A DNA stretch of 28,619 nucleotides from a virus. Below, in pieces: positions 7,298 to 14,298 of this stretch. Position 1 is the first letter of the stretch. Each line of letters starts with the position of its first letter. The stretch spans positions 1-28,619 of IMG/VR virus record IMGVR_UViG_3300030098_003279; one strand, written 5' to 3'. The notes under the pieces are model-generated. The model saw nothing but the letters and a program-made list of their open reading frames with translations. It was not told the DNA's origin and did not search any database. The translations under genes and the position numbers were made by a program.

Positions 7298-7317
7298 GTG
7301 GCTCCTTCGGGAGCCAC
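7298..7317 (+). other. UUCG tetraloop hairpin between structural genes
   Basis: GTGGCTCC (7298-7305) and GGAGCCAC (7310-7317) form a perfect 8-bp stem closed by the extra-stable TTCG loop. No T-run follows (ACAAACATAGGAG), so it is not a standard intrinsic terminator. It lies just before the ribosome-binding site at 7324-7328 and may stabilise or punctuate the mRNA between two structural-type genes. Confidence 0.75.
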
Positions 7318-7336
7318 AAACATAGGAGAAAAAAAA

Positions 7337-7939
7337 ATGTACATGGGTGACGTAAAGTCAAAAACTTTTATAGACACAAACGCTTCTTCTGCTTCTTTTG
7401 TTGCCGCTGCTGCTCAACCAACAACTACGTTTACTTTAGCAAAAAGTTCTTTTGGCACTAACACAGCTAGAAAAATTACAGCTACTACAACTGGTTCAAG
7501 TGATGGTGGAAAAACAATAACTATTGTTGGAACAGATGAAAATGGAGATGCTCTTACTGAGGTGATTACATTACCAGGTTCAGCGACAACCACGTCCGGA
7601 ACTACAGGTGCTTTTCTAACAATAACTTCTGCAACAGTTAGTGCACAACCTGCAGCAAACGTTTCTTTAGGAATGACTGCTGATGTTTTTGGAAGTATTT
7701 TTCAAGGCAGAACAAGAGTGAGACAAGCAAACGTAGGTTCAGGTGGTGCGATTGGAAGTGTTGAGGTAAGAAACCAAAGTATTTCTGGAACTTCATTATT
7801 GACAGTTAGAACAACTGCAACTGAGGGAGATATAAGCACTATTAACATTCCACAAGATGGAATCCTTTATAAAAATGGTGCTTTTGTAAGTTTTTCAGAA
7901 GCAAGTTGTAATTCGGTGACTGTTTATTTTGATGCTTAG
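7337..7939 (+). CDS. Small beta-rich structural-type protein
   Basis: ATG 7337 is preferred over the GTG at 7298, which lies inside the hairpin, because AGGAG at 7324-7328 is well placed. The 200-residue product starts MYMGDVKSKTFIDTNASS and is dominated by Thr, Ser, Ala and Gly in beta-strand patterns (TITIVGTDENGDALTEVITL; TSATVSAQPAANVSLGMTAD), ending in a FVSFSEASCNSVTVYFDA strand pair. It looks like a companion of the preceding protein, and both could be head fibres or decoration subunits. No named family is assigned. Confidence 0.6.
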   Translation: MYMGDVKSKTFIDTNASSASFVAAAAQPTTTFTLAKSSFGTNTARKITATTTGSSDGGKTITIVGTDENGDALTEVITLPGSATTTSGTTGAFLTITSATVSAQPAANVSLGMTADVFGSIFQGRTRVRQANVGSGGAIGSVEVRNQSISGTSLLTVRTTATEGDISTINIPQDGILYKNGAFVSFSEASCNSVTVYFDA

Positions 7940-7945
7940 TATTAA

Positions 7946-8548
7946 ATGGATAAGTTTAATAAAATTGCGTTAATAAATAAAAAACCTGAGGCTAGATCAG
8001 GAGAAAAAAAATCTAAAGATCTTATAGGACCTAAATTAAAAGATAAAAAAATAATTAAGTATGATTTTGGTCTATCTCCTGTGACCACAGAGAAAGAACG
8101 CAAAGGCTATCTTACAGAAAAAGATTTTGGAAAAAAAGGTGACACCGGGATAAGAATTAGAAGAGGTGTAATGAGTAAAAAACACCTACCTAATTTATTT
8201 CCAGAATCTGAAATGGGAATAGACATAACAGGCGATTACAAAGGCGTTTATTTTAAAAAATATTATAGAAGAGGCGGTGATGTAATGCCTAAAAGAAATA
8301 AAAAAAATTTTAGACCTACAGAAAAAGGTGCTGGAATGACAAAAGCAGGAGTGGCCGCTTACAGACGAGCAAATCCTGGATCAAAGTTAAAAACTGCAGT
8401 TACAGGTAAAGTCAAGCCTGGGTCAAAAGATGCAAAGAGACGTAAATCATTTTGTGCTAGAAGTTTAGGACAAATGAAGAAGTTTCCAAAAGCTGCTAAA
8501 GATCCTAATTCAAGACTTAGACAAGCGAGAAGAAGATGGAAATGTTAA
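7946..8548 (+). CDS. Basic protein with conserved C-terminal Cys/Arg domain
   Basis: The 200-residue product starts seven bases after the previous stop without a clear Shine-Dalgarno site. The N-terminal ~110 residues are charged and of no known family. The C-terminal ~87 residues from MPKRNKKNFRPTEKGAGM form a distinct basic domain with TKAGVAAYRRANPGSKLKTA, then VKPGSKDAKRRKSFCARSLG, then FPKAAKDPNSRLRQARRRW, ending in Cys. I recall this domain as recurrent and uncharacterised in marine phages and some giant viruses. An internal ATG at that junction (8286) could yield the domain alone, since the two halves look unrelated. The basic character suggests nucleic-acid contact. Confidence 0.75.
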   Translation: MDKFNKIALINKKPEARSGEKKSKDLIGPKLKDKKIIKYDFGLSPVTTEKERKGYLTEKDFGKKGDTGIRIRRGVMSKKHLPNLFPESEMGIDITGDYKGVYFKKYYRRGGDVMPKRNKKNFRPTEKGAGMTKAGVAAYRRANPGSKLKTAVTGKVKPGSKDAKRRKSFCARSLGQMKKFPKAAKDPNSRLRQARRRWKC

Positions 8549-8682
8549 AAACTTTTTTTTCTAAACTATTGGGTTTAGACAAATTTGATTATAGAATAAG
8601 AAGATTAGAAAGAAAAGAATATTGGAGGAACAAATATAAAAATGGCATATCTGAACGCAAATCTACCTCCAATATATTGTAA
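8542..8682 (+). CDS. Small basic protein, 46 residues
   Basis: ATG 8542 overlaps the stop of the preceding gene (ATGTTAA), and the frame stays open to TAA 8680-8682, overlapping the next gene by 41 bases. The product, beginning MLKTFFSKLLGLDKFDYRIR, has an amphipathic N-terminal helix and a Lys/Arg-rich middle. It fills an otherwise empty 93-base gap, which supports it, but the last residues are forced by the overlap. No family recognised. Confidence 0.4.
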   Translation: MLKTFFSKLLGLDKFDYRIRRLERKEYWRNKYKNGISERKSTSNIL

Positions 8683-9283
8683 AGTAAGAAAGGAATATCT
8701 GTATGACCTTAAAGAGCATCATGGAGAAAGTGAAGATTGTGTTATCTTTGCTCTTACAAGTATTTCAGGGCGTGCTATCCTATTTAATATCATGTTACCC
8801 AACGGTGCGTGCTATTGGAGACTGCCTATCTCAGCGTTTTTCCAAAAATCATATGATAGAACCAAAGTGCCCGATATGCAGCCGCACGAGTTGGAATTGT
8901 GGAACTGTTTCAGTTACTGGCCTAGTGTTACTTGTTTTGATTGGTTGGATGGCGTAAAAGGAAAATTTTTAGGATTAGATAAAAAATTTTATCATGGTAA
9001 ATATTTATTTACCATTGACTGGGCACATCCTGACGTAAACATATTAGATGTAGAACATTCTGAAATACCGCAAGAACATAAGTGTGCACACATACTAGAG
9101 CTCGATAATGGTAATTACGCAGCTCAACCAAATAATCGTTTATTATGGCATATTAACAGTTATACGACAGATAATTCTTGGCCAGATTACAAGGTACAAA
9201 CCACTTATTGGGATGCAGAAGACACTAGATTAGTAACCGAGGATTCTGATAAAATGTTCTACCAAATGAAAAATAAGAAATAG
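8642..9283 (+). CDS. Conserved phage protein, unknown function
   Basis: GGAGG at 8624-8628 lies 13 bases before ATG 8642. The 213-residue product is soluble-looking and unusually rich in Trp, Tyr, His and Cys, starting AYLNANLPPIYCKVRKEYLY. Motifs include GRAILFNIMLPNGACYWRLP, ELELWNCFSYWPSVTCFDWL and a C-terminal WHINSYTTDNSWPDYKVQTTYW. I recall near-identical openings in marine phage proteins without known function. The part around 8780-8960 is richer in G+C than its surroundings. No catalytic signature is evident; it precedes the lysis-type genes. Confidence 0.8.
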   Translation: MAYLNANLPPIYCKVRKEYLYDLKEHHGESEDCVIFALTSISGRAILFNIMLPNGACYWRLPISAFFQKSYDRTKVPDMQPHELELWNCFSYWPSVTCFDWLDGVKGKFLGLDKKFYHGKYLFTIDWAHPDVNILDVEHSEIPQEHKCAHILELDNGNYAAQPNNRLLWHINSYTTDNSWPDYKVQTTYWDAEDTRLVTEDSDKMFYQMKNKK

Positions 9284-9293
9284 GGGGACGATT

Positions 9294-9371
9294 ATGTGGG
9301 AGAAAATTAAAAGTAAAATAAAAGCTATGTGGAGGTGGTATTTATCATGGCTTTTTGATTGGAGAAAATGA
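9294..9371 (+). CDS. 25-residue Trp-rich cationic amphipathic peptide
   Basis: A perfect purine-rich AGGGGGA (9283-9289) sits five bases before ATG 9294, and the TGA at 9369-9371 overlaps the next ATG (ATGA), so it is punctuated like a real gene. The peptide begins MWEKIKSKIKAMWRWYLSWL and ends FDWRK; it has five Trp and seven Lys/Arg in 25 residues, and the basic and aromatic residues alternate as in an amphipathic membrane-active helix. It lies just upstream of a membrane/coiled-coil protein and an endolysin, so a lysis or membrane-perturbing role is plausible. Too short for homology; real translation is not proved. Confidence 0.5.
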   Translation: MWEKIKSKIKAMWRWYLSWLFDWRK

Positions 9372-9793
9372 GTAAAAAACCATTAACAATATCAGAGTCG
9401 GCAGCTGTCCAAATGCCTATGAAGACAGTTGCCTCTCTGATTATAATTGTAGCACTTGGTACCATGGGCTATTTTCAGATGGTTGAACGTCTAAACATTG
9501 CAGACACTAAAATTAAAATAATGGAGCAGGATGTTGAACAGAACACAGAGTTTAGAATCAAGTGGCCGCGGGGTCAAATGGGGAGTCTTCCGGCAGATTC
9601 CGAGCAATACATGATGTTGGAGGATCTTTATAAGACTACCGATCGTATCAACAAACACATTGAGGATATGGCTTTAAATAAAGTGAACATCGAGTTTTTA
9701 ACTAAACAAATGGACAAGGTTTTATCTGATATAGAAAAATTAAAAGATGCAAACAGAGAGTACAAATACAATGGCAACGGGTCGAATAACTAG
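9368..9793 (+). CDS. Membrane-anchored coiled-coil protein (spanin-like candidate)
   Basis: ATG 9368 is chosen over TTG 9359 because of the ATGA coupling and a GGAG at 9361-9364. The 141-residue protein has a short polar N-terminus, one transmembrane helix (about 19-37, KTVASLIIIVALGTMGYF) and a long charged region (39-130) with two coiled-coil stretches flanking a WPRGQMGSLPADSEQ segment. This is the layout of an inner-membrane spanin, whose periplasmic coiled coil would join the outer membrane during lysis. The usual partner, an outer-membrane lipoprotein, is not obvious nearby. I recall similar proteins near endolysins in marine phages. Alternative: an unrelated membrane protein. Confidence 0.6.
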   Translation: MSKKPLTISESAAVQMPMKTVASLIIIVALGTMGYFQMVERLNIADTKIKIMEQDVEQNTEFRIKWPRGQMGSLPADSEQYMMLEDLYKTTDRINKHIEDMALNKVNIEFLTKQMDKVLSDIEKLKDANREYKYNGNGSNN

Positions 9794-9941
9794 AAAAATT
9801 TTAGATTACATAACACATGTAAACAAAGAAGCTAAACAGATGAATTATGTAAAAGAATTAAAAAAATCTGTAGAACATGGTAAGAATGGTACACAGAGAT
9901 ATGTAATTAAAGAAGGTGAAAACAAAGGTAAAGTAGTATGA
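9771..9941 (+). CDS. Small basic protein, 56 residues
   Basis: ATG 9771 begins inside the preceding gene (23-base overlap), with an AGAGAG about 10 bases upstream. The product, from MATGRITRKILDYITHVNKE, is helical and basic at the start, then a short hydrophilic tail with GKNGTQRYVIKEGENKGKV. It overlaps the following gene start in an ATGA junction. No recognisable family; the tight coupling to the membrane protein and the 70-residue protein suggests they are co-translated. Confidence 0.6.
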   Translation: MATGRITRKILDYITHVNKEAKQMNYVKELKKSVEHGKNGTQRYVIKEGENKGKVV

Positions 9942-10150
9942 TAGAAGCTGTTGTAGGATTACTTATGTTTATAAATGGAGAAATTAAAGAGGCACGACTG
10001 CAAGACTCAATGGCGATGTGTTTGCGCGGGAAACGCGAAGCGGAGAGGACTTTTTCTGAGTCTGTTACATACAAATGTTGGAAGGGTAAGGCAGAATTAG
10101 AGGATAATATTGATGGCTCAAGGTCAATCAAAAAACTCATCATTGAATAA
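9938..10150 (+). CDS. Small signal-peptide-like protein with two Cys
   Basis: The 70-residue product starts in an ATGA overlap with the previous stop. Its N-terminus, MIEAVVGLLMFINGEIKEAR, is weakly hydrophobic, and two Cys occur at positions 28 and 47 in a charged middle with MAMCLRGKREAERTF and VTYKCWKGKAE. I recall the opening (MIEA..GL.MF.NGEIKE) and Cys pair as recurrent in small marine cyanophage and pelagiphage proteins of unknown function. It may be periplasmic, with a disulfide, but a cleavage site is not clear. Confidence 0.75.
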   Translation: MIEAVVGLLMFINGEIKEARLQDSMAMCLRGKREAERTFSESVTYKCWKGKAELEDNIDGSRSIKKLIIE

Positions 10151-10259
10151 ACGCAATAATATGGCAAAATTATTGAGGGATAGAAGATTCAAACAACGTA
10201 TAATTAAATCAAAAAAAGTATATAATAGGAAGGATAAAAAACATGAATTTATCACGTAA
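10113..10259 (+). CDS. Small Lys/Arg-rich protein, 48 residues
   Basis: An AGAGG site about eight bases upstream supports ATG 10113, which overlaps the previous gene by 38 bases; the stop at 10257-10259 overlaps the endolysin start. The product contains LNKRNNMAKLLRDRRFKQRI followed by a KSKKVYNRKDKK run, a pattern I recall in small phage proteins. An internal ATG at 10161 is a possible alternative. It fills an apparent 92-base gap and is therefore likely real. Confidence 0.65.
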   Translation: MAQGQSKNSSLNKRNNMAKLLRDRRFKQRIIKSKKVYNRKDKKHEFIT

Positions 10260-10722
10260 TTTTACTCTTTCTGAGCTAACTAAATCAGATACTGCAATAC
10301 GTAAGGGTATAAACAATAATCCTAATGCGGAACAGATAGAAAAATTAAAAAATTTATGTGAAAAAATTTTACAGCCGATACGTGACCATTTTGGCAGGGT
10401 AAAGATAACCAGCGGTTTCCGTAGCGTAGAATTATGTATGGCTATTGGTAGTTCTGCAAATTCACAGCACGCCAAGGCCGAGGCCGCAGACTTCGAATGT
10501 GTTGGTGTGGATAATTGTGAGCTCGCTGATTGGATTAAAAGGGAGCTTCCATATGACCAGCTAATCTTAGAGTTTTACACACCAGGTGAACCTAATAGTG
10601 GATGGATACATTGTAGTTATACCGAAGCAACACCTAGAGCTAGTTTTTTACATGCATATAGAGAAGATGGTAAAACAAAATATAAACCCATAATAGGTAA
10701 AGCAGTAGATTTGTTTGTCTAA
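10243..10722 (+). CDS. Endolysin, M15-type peptidase
   Basis: AGGAAGGA just upstream supports ATG 10243. The 159-residue product is a single-domain M15_3-type D-Ala-D-Ala/L-Ala-D-Glu peptidase: VKITSGFRS (53-61), SANSQHAKAEAADFE (71-85) and SGWIHCSY (119-126) give the expected zinc ligands H76, D83 and H123. The enzyme would cut cross-linking peptides of the cell wall during lysis. It has no signal peptide or wall-binding domain, so it needs the holin-like protein for export. Its neighbours are the membrane-coiled-coil protein and small proteins at 9294-10259, making this the lysis module. The gene is directly joined to an oxygenase gene. Confidence 0.9.
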   Translation: MNLSRNFTLSELTKSDTAIRKGINNNPNAEQIEKLKNLCEKILQPIRDHFGRVKITSGFRSVELCMAIGSSANSQHAKAEAADFECVGVDNCELADWIKRELPYDQLILEFYTPGEPNSGWIHCSYTEATPRASFLHAYREDGKTKYKPIIGKAVDLFV

Positions 10723-11310
10723 ATGATAAAAGAGTTTGGCATAAAATTTCCAATATATAAAACTAAATTTTTCGAACACGATAATTTAAAAAAAACTTTA
10801 ATAGAAAAAATTAACGCAAGTGATTTTAAAGATAAAAATTATAATGACGATGCAATAGATAAATTTGATTGGAAAATATCAAAAGACTTTGAACGTGATT
10901 GGGTAAAAGAAATAATAGGGCCCATTTATAGTCAATTGAACGTTTTTGCTAAAAAAATGGGTTATAAAAAAGTTATCTTAAATGATATATGGTTTCAAGA
11001 ATACAAACAAAATAGCGTTCACGGTTGGCATGTTCATGGAGATAACTATAGCGGAGTTTATTATTTAAAATTACCTACAGATCATATGAGTTGTTATACT
11101 CAATTTTTATATCCTGATAACTTAAACAGACGTTTCAGGTTAGACGCCAATGAAGGAGACATCTTATTTTTTCCATCTTTTTTGATACATAGAGCCCCTC
11201 CCTTACAAACCACAAATAATAAAATTATTATTTCATGGAATTGTATGTTTGATGGAGTTGACGAAAAATACACTCAAGATAAAGAAAATATTGAATTTAT
11301 TAAGATATAG
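10723..11310 (+). CDS. 2OG-Fe(II) oxygenase-like protein 2
   Basis: ATG follows the endolysin stop without a gap and without a strong ribosome-binding site. The 195-residue protein has the pattern of the putative 2OG-Fe(II) oxygenase family I know as TIGR02466: WFQEYKQNSVHGWHVHGDN (90-108) with HxH at 103 and 105, SGVYYLKLP (110-118), a GDILFFPSFLIHRAPP segment (145-160) with distal His156, and IIISWN (168-173). The 2-oxoglutarate Arg seems replaced by Lys167. Members of this fold oxidise diverse substrates; this one cannot be assigned. Organisation matches the oxygenase at 6071, and both are followed at short distance by regulatory-looking sequence. Confidence 0.78.
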   Translation: MIKEFGIKFPIYKTKFFEHDNLKKTLIEKINASDFKDKNYNDDAIDKFDWKISKDFERDWVKEIIGPIYSQLNVFAKKMGYKKVILNDIWFQEYKQNSVHGWHVHGDNYSGVYYLKLPTDHMSCYTQFLYPDNLNRRFRLDANEGDILFFPSFLIHRAPPLQTTNNKIIISWNCMFDGVDEKYTQDKENIEFIKI

Positions 11311-11336
11311 GTAAGACTGTATACTAAAGCCTAAAA

Positions 11337-11349
11337 ATGTTATAATATC
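11337..11349 (+). promoter_or_regulatory. Extended -10 promoter-like box
   Basis: ATGTTATAATATC contains a perfect TATAAT at 11341-11346 preceded by TG-N (extended -10). It lies 22 bases before ATG 11368 and an AGGAG at 11358-11362, giving a short leader. No good -35 is visible at 17-base spacing. A box differing at one of 13 positions occurs at 19742-19754, also after an oxygenase block, which strengthens both. Confidence 0.5.
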
Positions 11350-11367
11350 AGCCCAAATAGGAGAATT

Positions 11368-11673
11368 ATGCCACTAAATAAAAAAGGTAAAAAAATAATG
11401 AAATCTATGAAAGACCAATATGGTGAAAAAGAAGGTAAAGCCGTATTCTATGCCTCTAAGAATAAAGGCACAATAAGTGGTGTAGAAAAAAAAGTTACTA
11501 AAGCAGCTATGGGTAGAGCTATGTTTTCTCAAACAATATCTAAAGCTCCTGGCAAAGCTCAAAGAGAAGAAAAATATATTGGATCATATATAAAATCAGA
11601 AATAGACGGTAAATATATTTCCAATAAAAGTTATGAAAGTTACTATGGCGATATGTTGAAAGGATTTAAATAA
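11368..11673 (+). CDS. Basic phage protein, 101 residues
   Basis: Start supported by AGGAG and a candidate promoter just upstream. The product opens with MPLNKKGKKIMKSMKDQYGE, continues KAVFYASKNKGTISGV and ends with an aromatic KSYESYYGDMLKGFK. I recall the first 40 residues as widespread in marine phages, function unknown. The tail (YYGDML) resembles the YYKDLM/YYKDIL ends of the proteins at 569 and 11903. It is first of three basic genes before the head-tail adaptors. A packaged or DNA-binding role is only inferred. Confidence 0.8.
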   Translation: MPLNKKGKKIMKSMKDQYGEKEGKAVFYASKNKGTISGVEKKVTKAAMGRAMFSQTISKAPGKAQREEKYIGSYIKSEIDGKYISNKSYESYYGDMLKGFK

Positions 11674-11906
11674 TGTATAAAAAAATGTTGTTAGGTGGAT
11701 TACTAACAAAAGGAATTAAAGCTAGTTATAAAGCTTATAAAAAATCTGGTGGAAGAAAAATATCTGATATCATGAAATCTAAGGTTAGAGGAGCAGGAAA
11801 GAGAAAAGACGCAAAAACAGATTTAAAATATGGTATCAAAGTACATGGCTCTGGAAAATTAACTAAAAGAGACATACAAAAACTAAGGAACTACGAACCA
11901 AAATGA
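11673..11906 (+). CDS. Basic phage protein, 77 residues
   Basis: TAATG coupling with the previous gene and AAAGGA about 10 bases upstream define the start. The product, MYKKMLLGGLLTKGIKASYK and onward, is Lys/Gly/Arg-rich with a short hydrophobic opening and ends KRDIQKLRNYEPK. The phrase GGLL-x-x-GIKA recurs near the start of the next protein (GGLLRTGIKAA), suggesting related N-termini. It has no catalytic features and fits the packaged or nucleic-acid-binding group. Confidence 0.75.
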   Translation: MYKKMLLGGLLTKGIKASYKAYKKSGGRKISDIMKSKVRGAGKRKDAKTDLKYGIKVHGSGKLTKRDIQKLRNYEPK

Positions 11907-12469
11907 AAAAAAGAACTATTAAAATAAAACCAGTAGGTATGGTATTTAAAGTTGAAAAAAAACTAGCAGGTGGCTTATTAAGAACTGGAATAAAAGCTGC
12001 TGTAAGATCAGAACCTTTTAAAAGATTCAAGAAAAAGTTAGCAGCTCGAATAAAAAAAGACTATGACCCTGAAATAAAAAAAAGAACAGGAGCAGCAAAA
12101 TCAGAAATCAAAGGCTTACGTAAATTAGACACTCAAAGACTTAAGGCTCAAGAATTATTAAATATGACTCAGTTTGTTTTAGGTCGATCTAGAAAAGCAG
12201 GTGTGAAAAAAACTACTAAGGAAATGAGAAAAACAAGACGAGCTTTAATAAATTATATTAAAAATGAAGCTAAGAAAGCAAAAGCAATGTTTGATAAACA
12301 AACAGCTAGGAAAAAAGGTATAAAATTAAATAGTAAGGGTGGCATACAAAATGTTGCCAACAAATTAAAAAAAGCTTCGAAAGCACATGCTGCACAAGCT
12401 GTTACATTAGAAAAAATTGCTAAGAAAAGCATGGGTGGTATGGCAGATTATTATAAGGATATTTTATAA
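11903..12469 (+). CDS. Basic protein sharing a C-terminal tail with the 569 gene
   Basis: ATGA overlap with the previous gene. The 188-residue product is strongly basic, with GGLLRTGIKAA near residues 23-33, a helical Lys-rich middle (IKKDYDPEIKKRTGAAKSEI) and a C-terminus KKASKAHAAQAVTLEKIAKK followed by GGMADYYKDIL. That last segment aligns residue for residue with the end of the 294-residue protein at 569-1453. Separate genes with the same tail hint at a common docking or packaging signal. The following gene begins in TAATG coupling, linking it to the head-tail adaptors. Confidence 0.8.
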   Translation: MKKRTIKIKPVGMVFKVEKKLAGGLLRTGIKAAVRSEPFKRFKKKLAARIKKDYDPEIKKRTGAAKSEIKGLRKLDTQRLKAQELLNMTQFVLGRSRKAGVKKTTKEMRKTRRALINYIKNEAKKAKAMFDKQTARKKGIKLNSKGGIQNVANKLKKASKAHAAQAVTLEKIAKKSMGGMADYYKDIL

Positions 12470-13164
12470 TGGCAACTTCAGGAACTACAGCTTTTAATTT
12501 AAATATTGATGATATTATACAAGAAGGTTATCAAAGATGTGCAGTAAGAACTAACTCAGGATATGATTTAAAATCTGCAAGAACTTCTTTAAATTTACTT
12601 TTTGCAGAGTGGGGTAATAGAGGTATTCATTTATGGAAAGTAGAACTGGATGAGAATGCGCTTGTTTCTGGTCAAGCAGAATATTCTGTTACATCAGATG
12701 TAAGTGATGTTTTAGAGGCCTTTATATCTTCCACATCTATATCTGCTGAGAGTTCTTCTACACAAGATGTGTCATTAACAAAAATTGATAGATCAGCATA
12801 TGCTGCATTACCAAATAAACTTTCTACTGGTACTCCGTCACAATACTACGTTGAAAGACAAACAACACCAAAAATATATTTATACCAAGCACCCGATCTT
12901 AATACTTATACACATGTTAAATATTATGTAATTAAAAGAATTGAGGACGCAGGTGTATACACTAATCAAGCAGATGTGGCTTATAGATTTTTACCATGTA
13001 TGTGTGCAGGCTTGGCATATTATTTGGCAATGAAAGTTGCTCCACAAATGGTTCAACAAAATAAATTAATATATGAAGACGAATTAAAAAGAGCATTAGA
13101 TGAGGATGGTCAAAGAACATCTACATTTATAACTCCTCAATCATTTTACCCTACGAGTGTTTAA
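12469..13164 (+). CDS. Head-tail adaptor, P22 gp4-like (putative)
   Basis: TAATG coupling with a weak AAGGA upstream. The 231-residue product has an N-terminal helical unit typical of gp4/adaptor-like proteins: IDDIIQEGYQRCAVRTNSGY (13-32), then ARTSLNLLFAEWGNRGIHLW (36-55), which mirrors the 'AL..LN..L.EW...G' pattern of P22 gp4 (packaged-DNA stabilisation). A beta-rich middle (QYYVERQTTPKIYLYQAPDL) and a helical end follow. The protein would lie between portal and tail hub. It is paired with another adaptor-like gene at 13625. Family membership is judged from pattern only. Confidence 0.7.
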   Translation: MATSGTTAFNLNIDDIIQEGYQRCAVRTNSGYDLKSARTSLNLLFAEWGNRGIHLWKVELDENALVSGQAEYSVTSDVSDVLEAFISSTSISAESSSTQDVSLTKIDRSAYAALPNKLSTGTPSQYYVERQTTPKIYLYQAPDLNTYTHVKYYVIKRIEDAGVYTNQADVAYRFLPCMCAGLAYYLAMKVAPQMVQQNKLIYEDELKRALDEDGQRTSTFITPQSFYPTSV

Positions 13165-13166
13165 TT

Positions 13167-13625
13167 ATGGCTAAATTTGCGACAGGAAAAAATTCAAAAG
13201 CCATATCTGATAGATCAGGTATGGAGTTTCCTTATGTAGAAATGGTAAGAGAGTGGAACGGTTCATTAGTGCACATATCAGAGTTTGAACCAAAACATCC
13301 ACAGATCAGACGTAGAAGAACTGTTGCTGATGCTATTGCTTTACAAAATTCGAGAGTAATGAAGTTTCAACAGCCAAATCAGGAATTTATAAATGATGCA
13401 ACTTCTGATCAAACTATTTCAGATTCAGGTGGTACAGTTGTTGGAGTTGCTAATTTGACATTACCTGGCCAATTTGCTTTTAGAACTGAGTCTTTTGTAG
13501 CCACTCATAGTGATCCATCATTATCTACAAATATAAATTCGATGGAACCAGAAGATCCGTCTCTACAAAATAGAAGAAGACAATTAGATGCTTTATTAGG
13601 TTCAATAACAGTGAGTATTACATAA
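13167..13625 (+). CDS. Conserved protein between adaptor genes
   Basis: Start two bases after the previous stop; TAATG overlap with the next gene. The 152-residue protein includes RSGMEFPYVEMVREWNGSLV, SEFEPKHPQIRRRRTVADAI and a low-complexity acidic end with MEPEDPSLQNRRRQLDALLG. No catalytic or membrane motif is visible. Location between the two head-tail adaptor-like genes suggests a small connector or completion role. I recall such proteins in pelagiphage-like genomes without assigned function. Confidence 0.75.
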   Translation: MAKFATGKNSKAISDRSGMEFPYVEMVREWNGSLVHISEFEPKHPQIRRRRTVADAIALQNSRVMKFQQPNQEFINDATSDQTISDSGGTVVGVANLTLPGQFAFRTESFVATHSDPSLSTNINSMEPEDPSLQNRRRQLDALLGSITVSIT

Positions 13626-14287
13626 TGGCTATAACACACGCAAATTTTTTAACTCAAGTAAGAAACTACACTGAAGTAGATAGTAATGTATTAACAGATG
13701 CTATAATTCAGGATTTCATAAGATCAGTTGAGTTAGATGTTGCTGGTAAAGTTGATTATGATGATTTAAGAAAGTATGCAACATCAACTTTCACAGCTGG
13801 TAATAGAGCTGTATCAATGCCCTCAGATACATTAATATTAAGATCAGTCGAACATGTTTCTTCAGGTGTCAGAACATTTTTAGAAAAAAGAGATATTAGT
13901 TTTATAACTGAGTTCAATAGCACAGGAGCACAAGGGACACCAAAATACTTTGCTAACTACGATGATTTCAATATATTAGTTGCTCCTACTCCTGCGGCTG
14001 CAGATACAGTTCAAATTAATTATATAAAAGACCCACCTAATTTTACATCCACAAACAATACTTATTTGTCTACCTACCAAGAATCAATGCTATTACACGG
14101 AGTTTTGTCTGAGGCTTTTAGATTTTTAAAAGGTCCCATGGATCTATACAACCTCTATAAAACAAAGTATGATGAAGAGATACAAAATTTTGCCCTACAA
14201 CAAATGGGCAGAAGAAGACGTGCGGAGTATGATGACGGTGTACCAAGAGTTAAGGTAGCCTCTCCATCTCCAAACACAACAAGTTAA
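13625..14287 (+). CDS. Second head-tail adaptor-like protein
   Basis: TAATG coupling with no strong ribosome-binding site. The 220-residue protein has an N-terminal helix with NYTEVDSNVLTDAIIQDFIR (13-32), a beta-rich domain including LRSVEHVSSGVRTFLEKRDI and DTVQINYIKDPPN, and C-terminal helices with QESMLLHGVLSEAFRFLKGP (149-168). This layout, including the conserved C-terminal LLHG-x-L-x-EA-x-x-FLK pattern, matches what I recall of adaptor/tail-tubular-A-like proteins in podoviruses. It may form a ring below the portal with the 12469 product. Confidence 0.7.
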   Translation: MAITHANFLTQVRNYTEVDSNVLTDAIIQDFIRSVELDVAGKVDYDDLRKYATSTFTAGNRAVSMPSDTLILRSVEHVSSGVRTFLEKRDISFITEFNSTGAQGTPKYFANYDDFNILVAPTPAAADTVQINYIKDPPNFTSTNNTYLSTYQESMLLHGVLSEAFRFLKGPMDLYNLYKTKYDEEIQNFALQQMGRRRRAEYDDGVPRVKVASPSPNTTS

Positions 14288-14298
14288 GGAGAACAATT

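Noticed and set aside
8703-8957. Alternative frame within the 213-residue gene
   Set aside because: It overlaps fully with a better supported frame that has a ribosome-binding site and full-length coding character.
10221-10226. TATAAT before the endolysin as a promoter
   Set aside because: Transcription would start on top of the ribosome-binding site of 10243; the box also lies inside a small coding frame.
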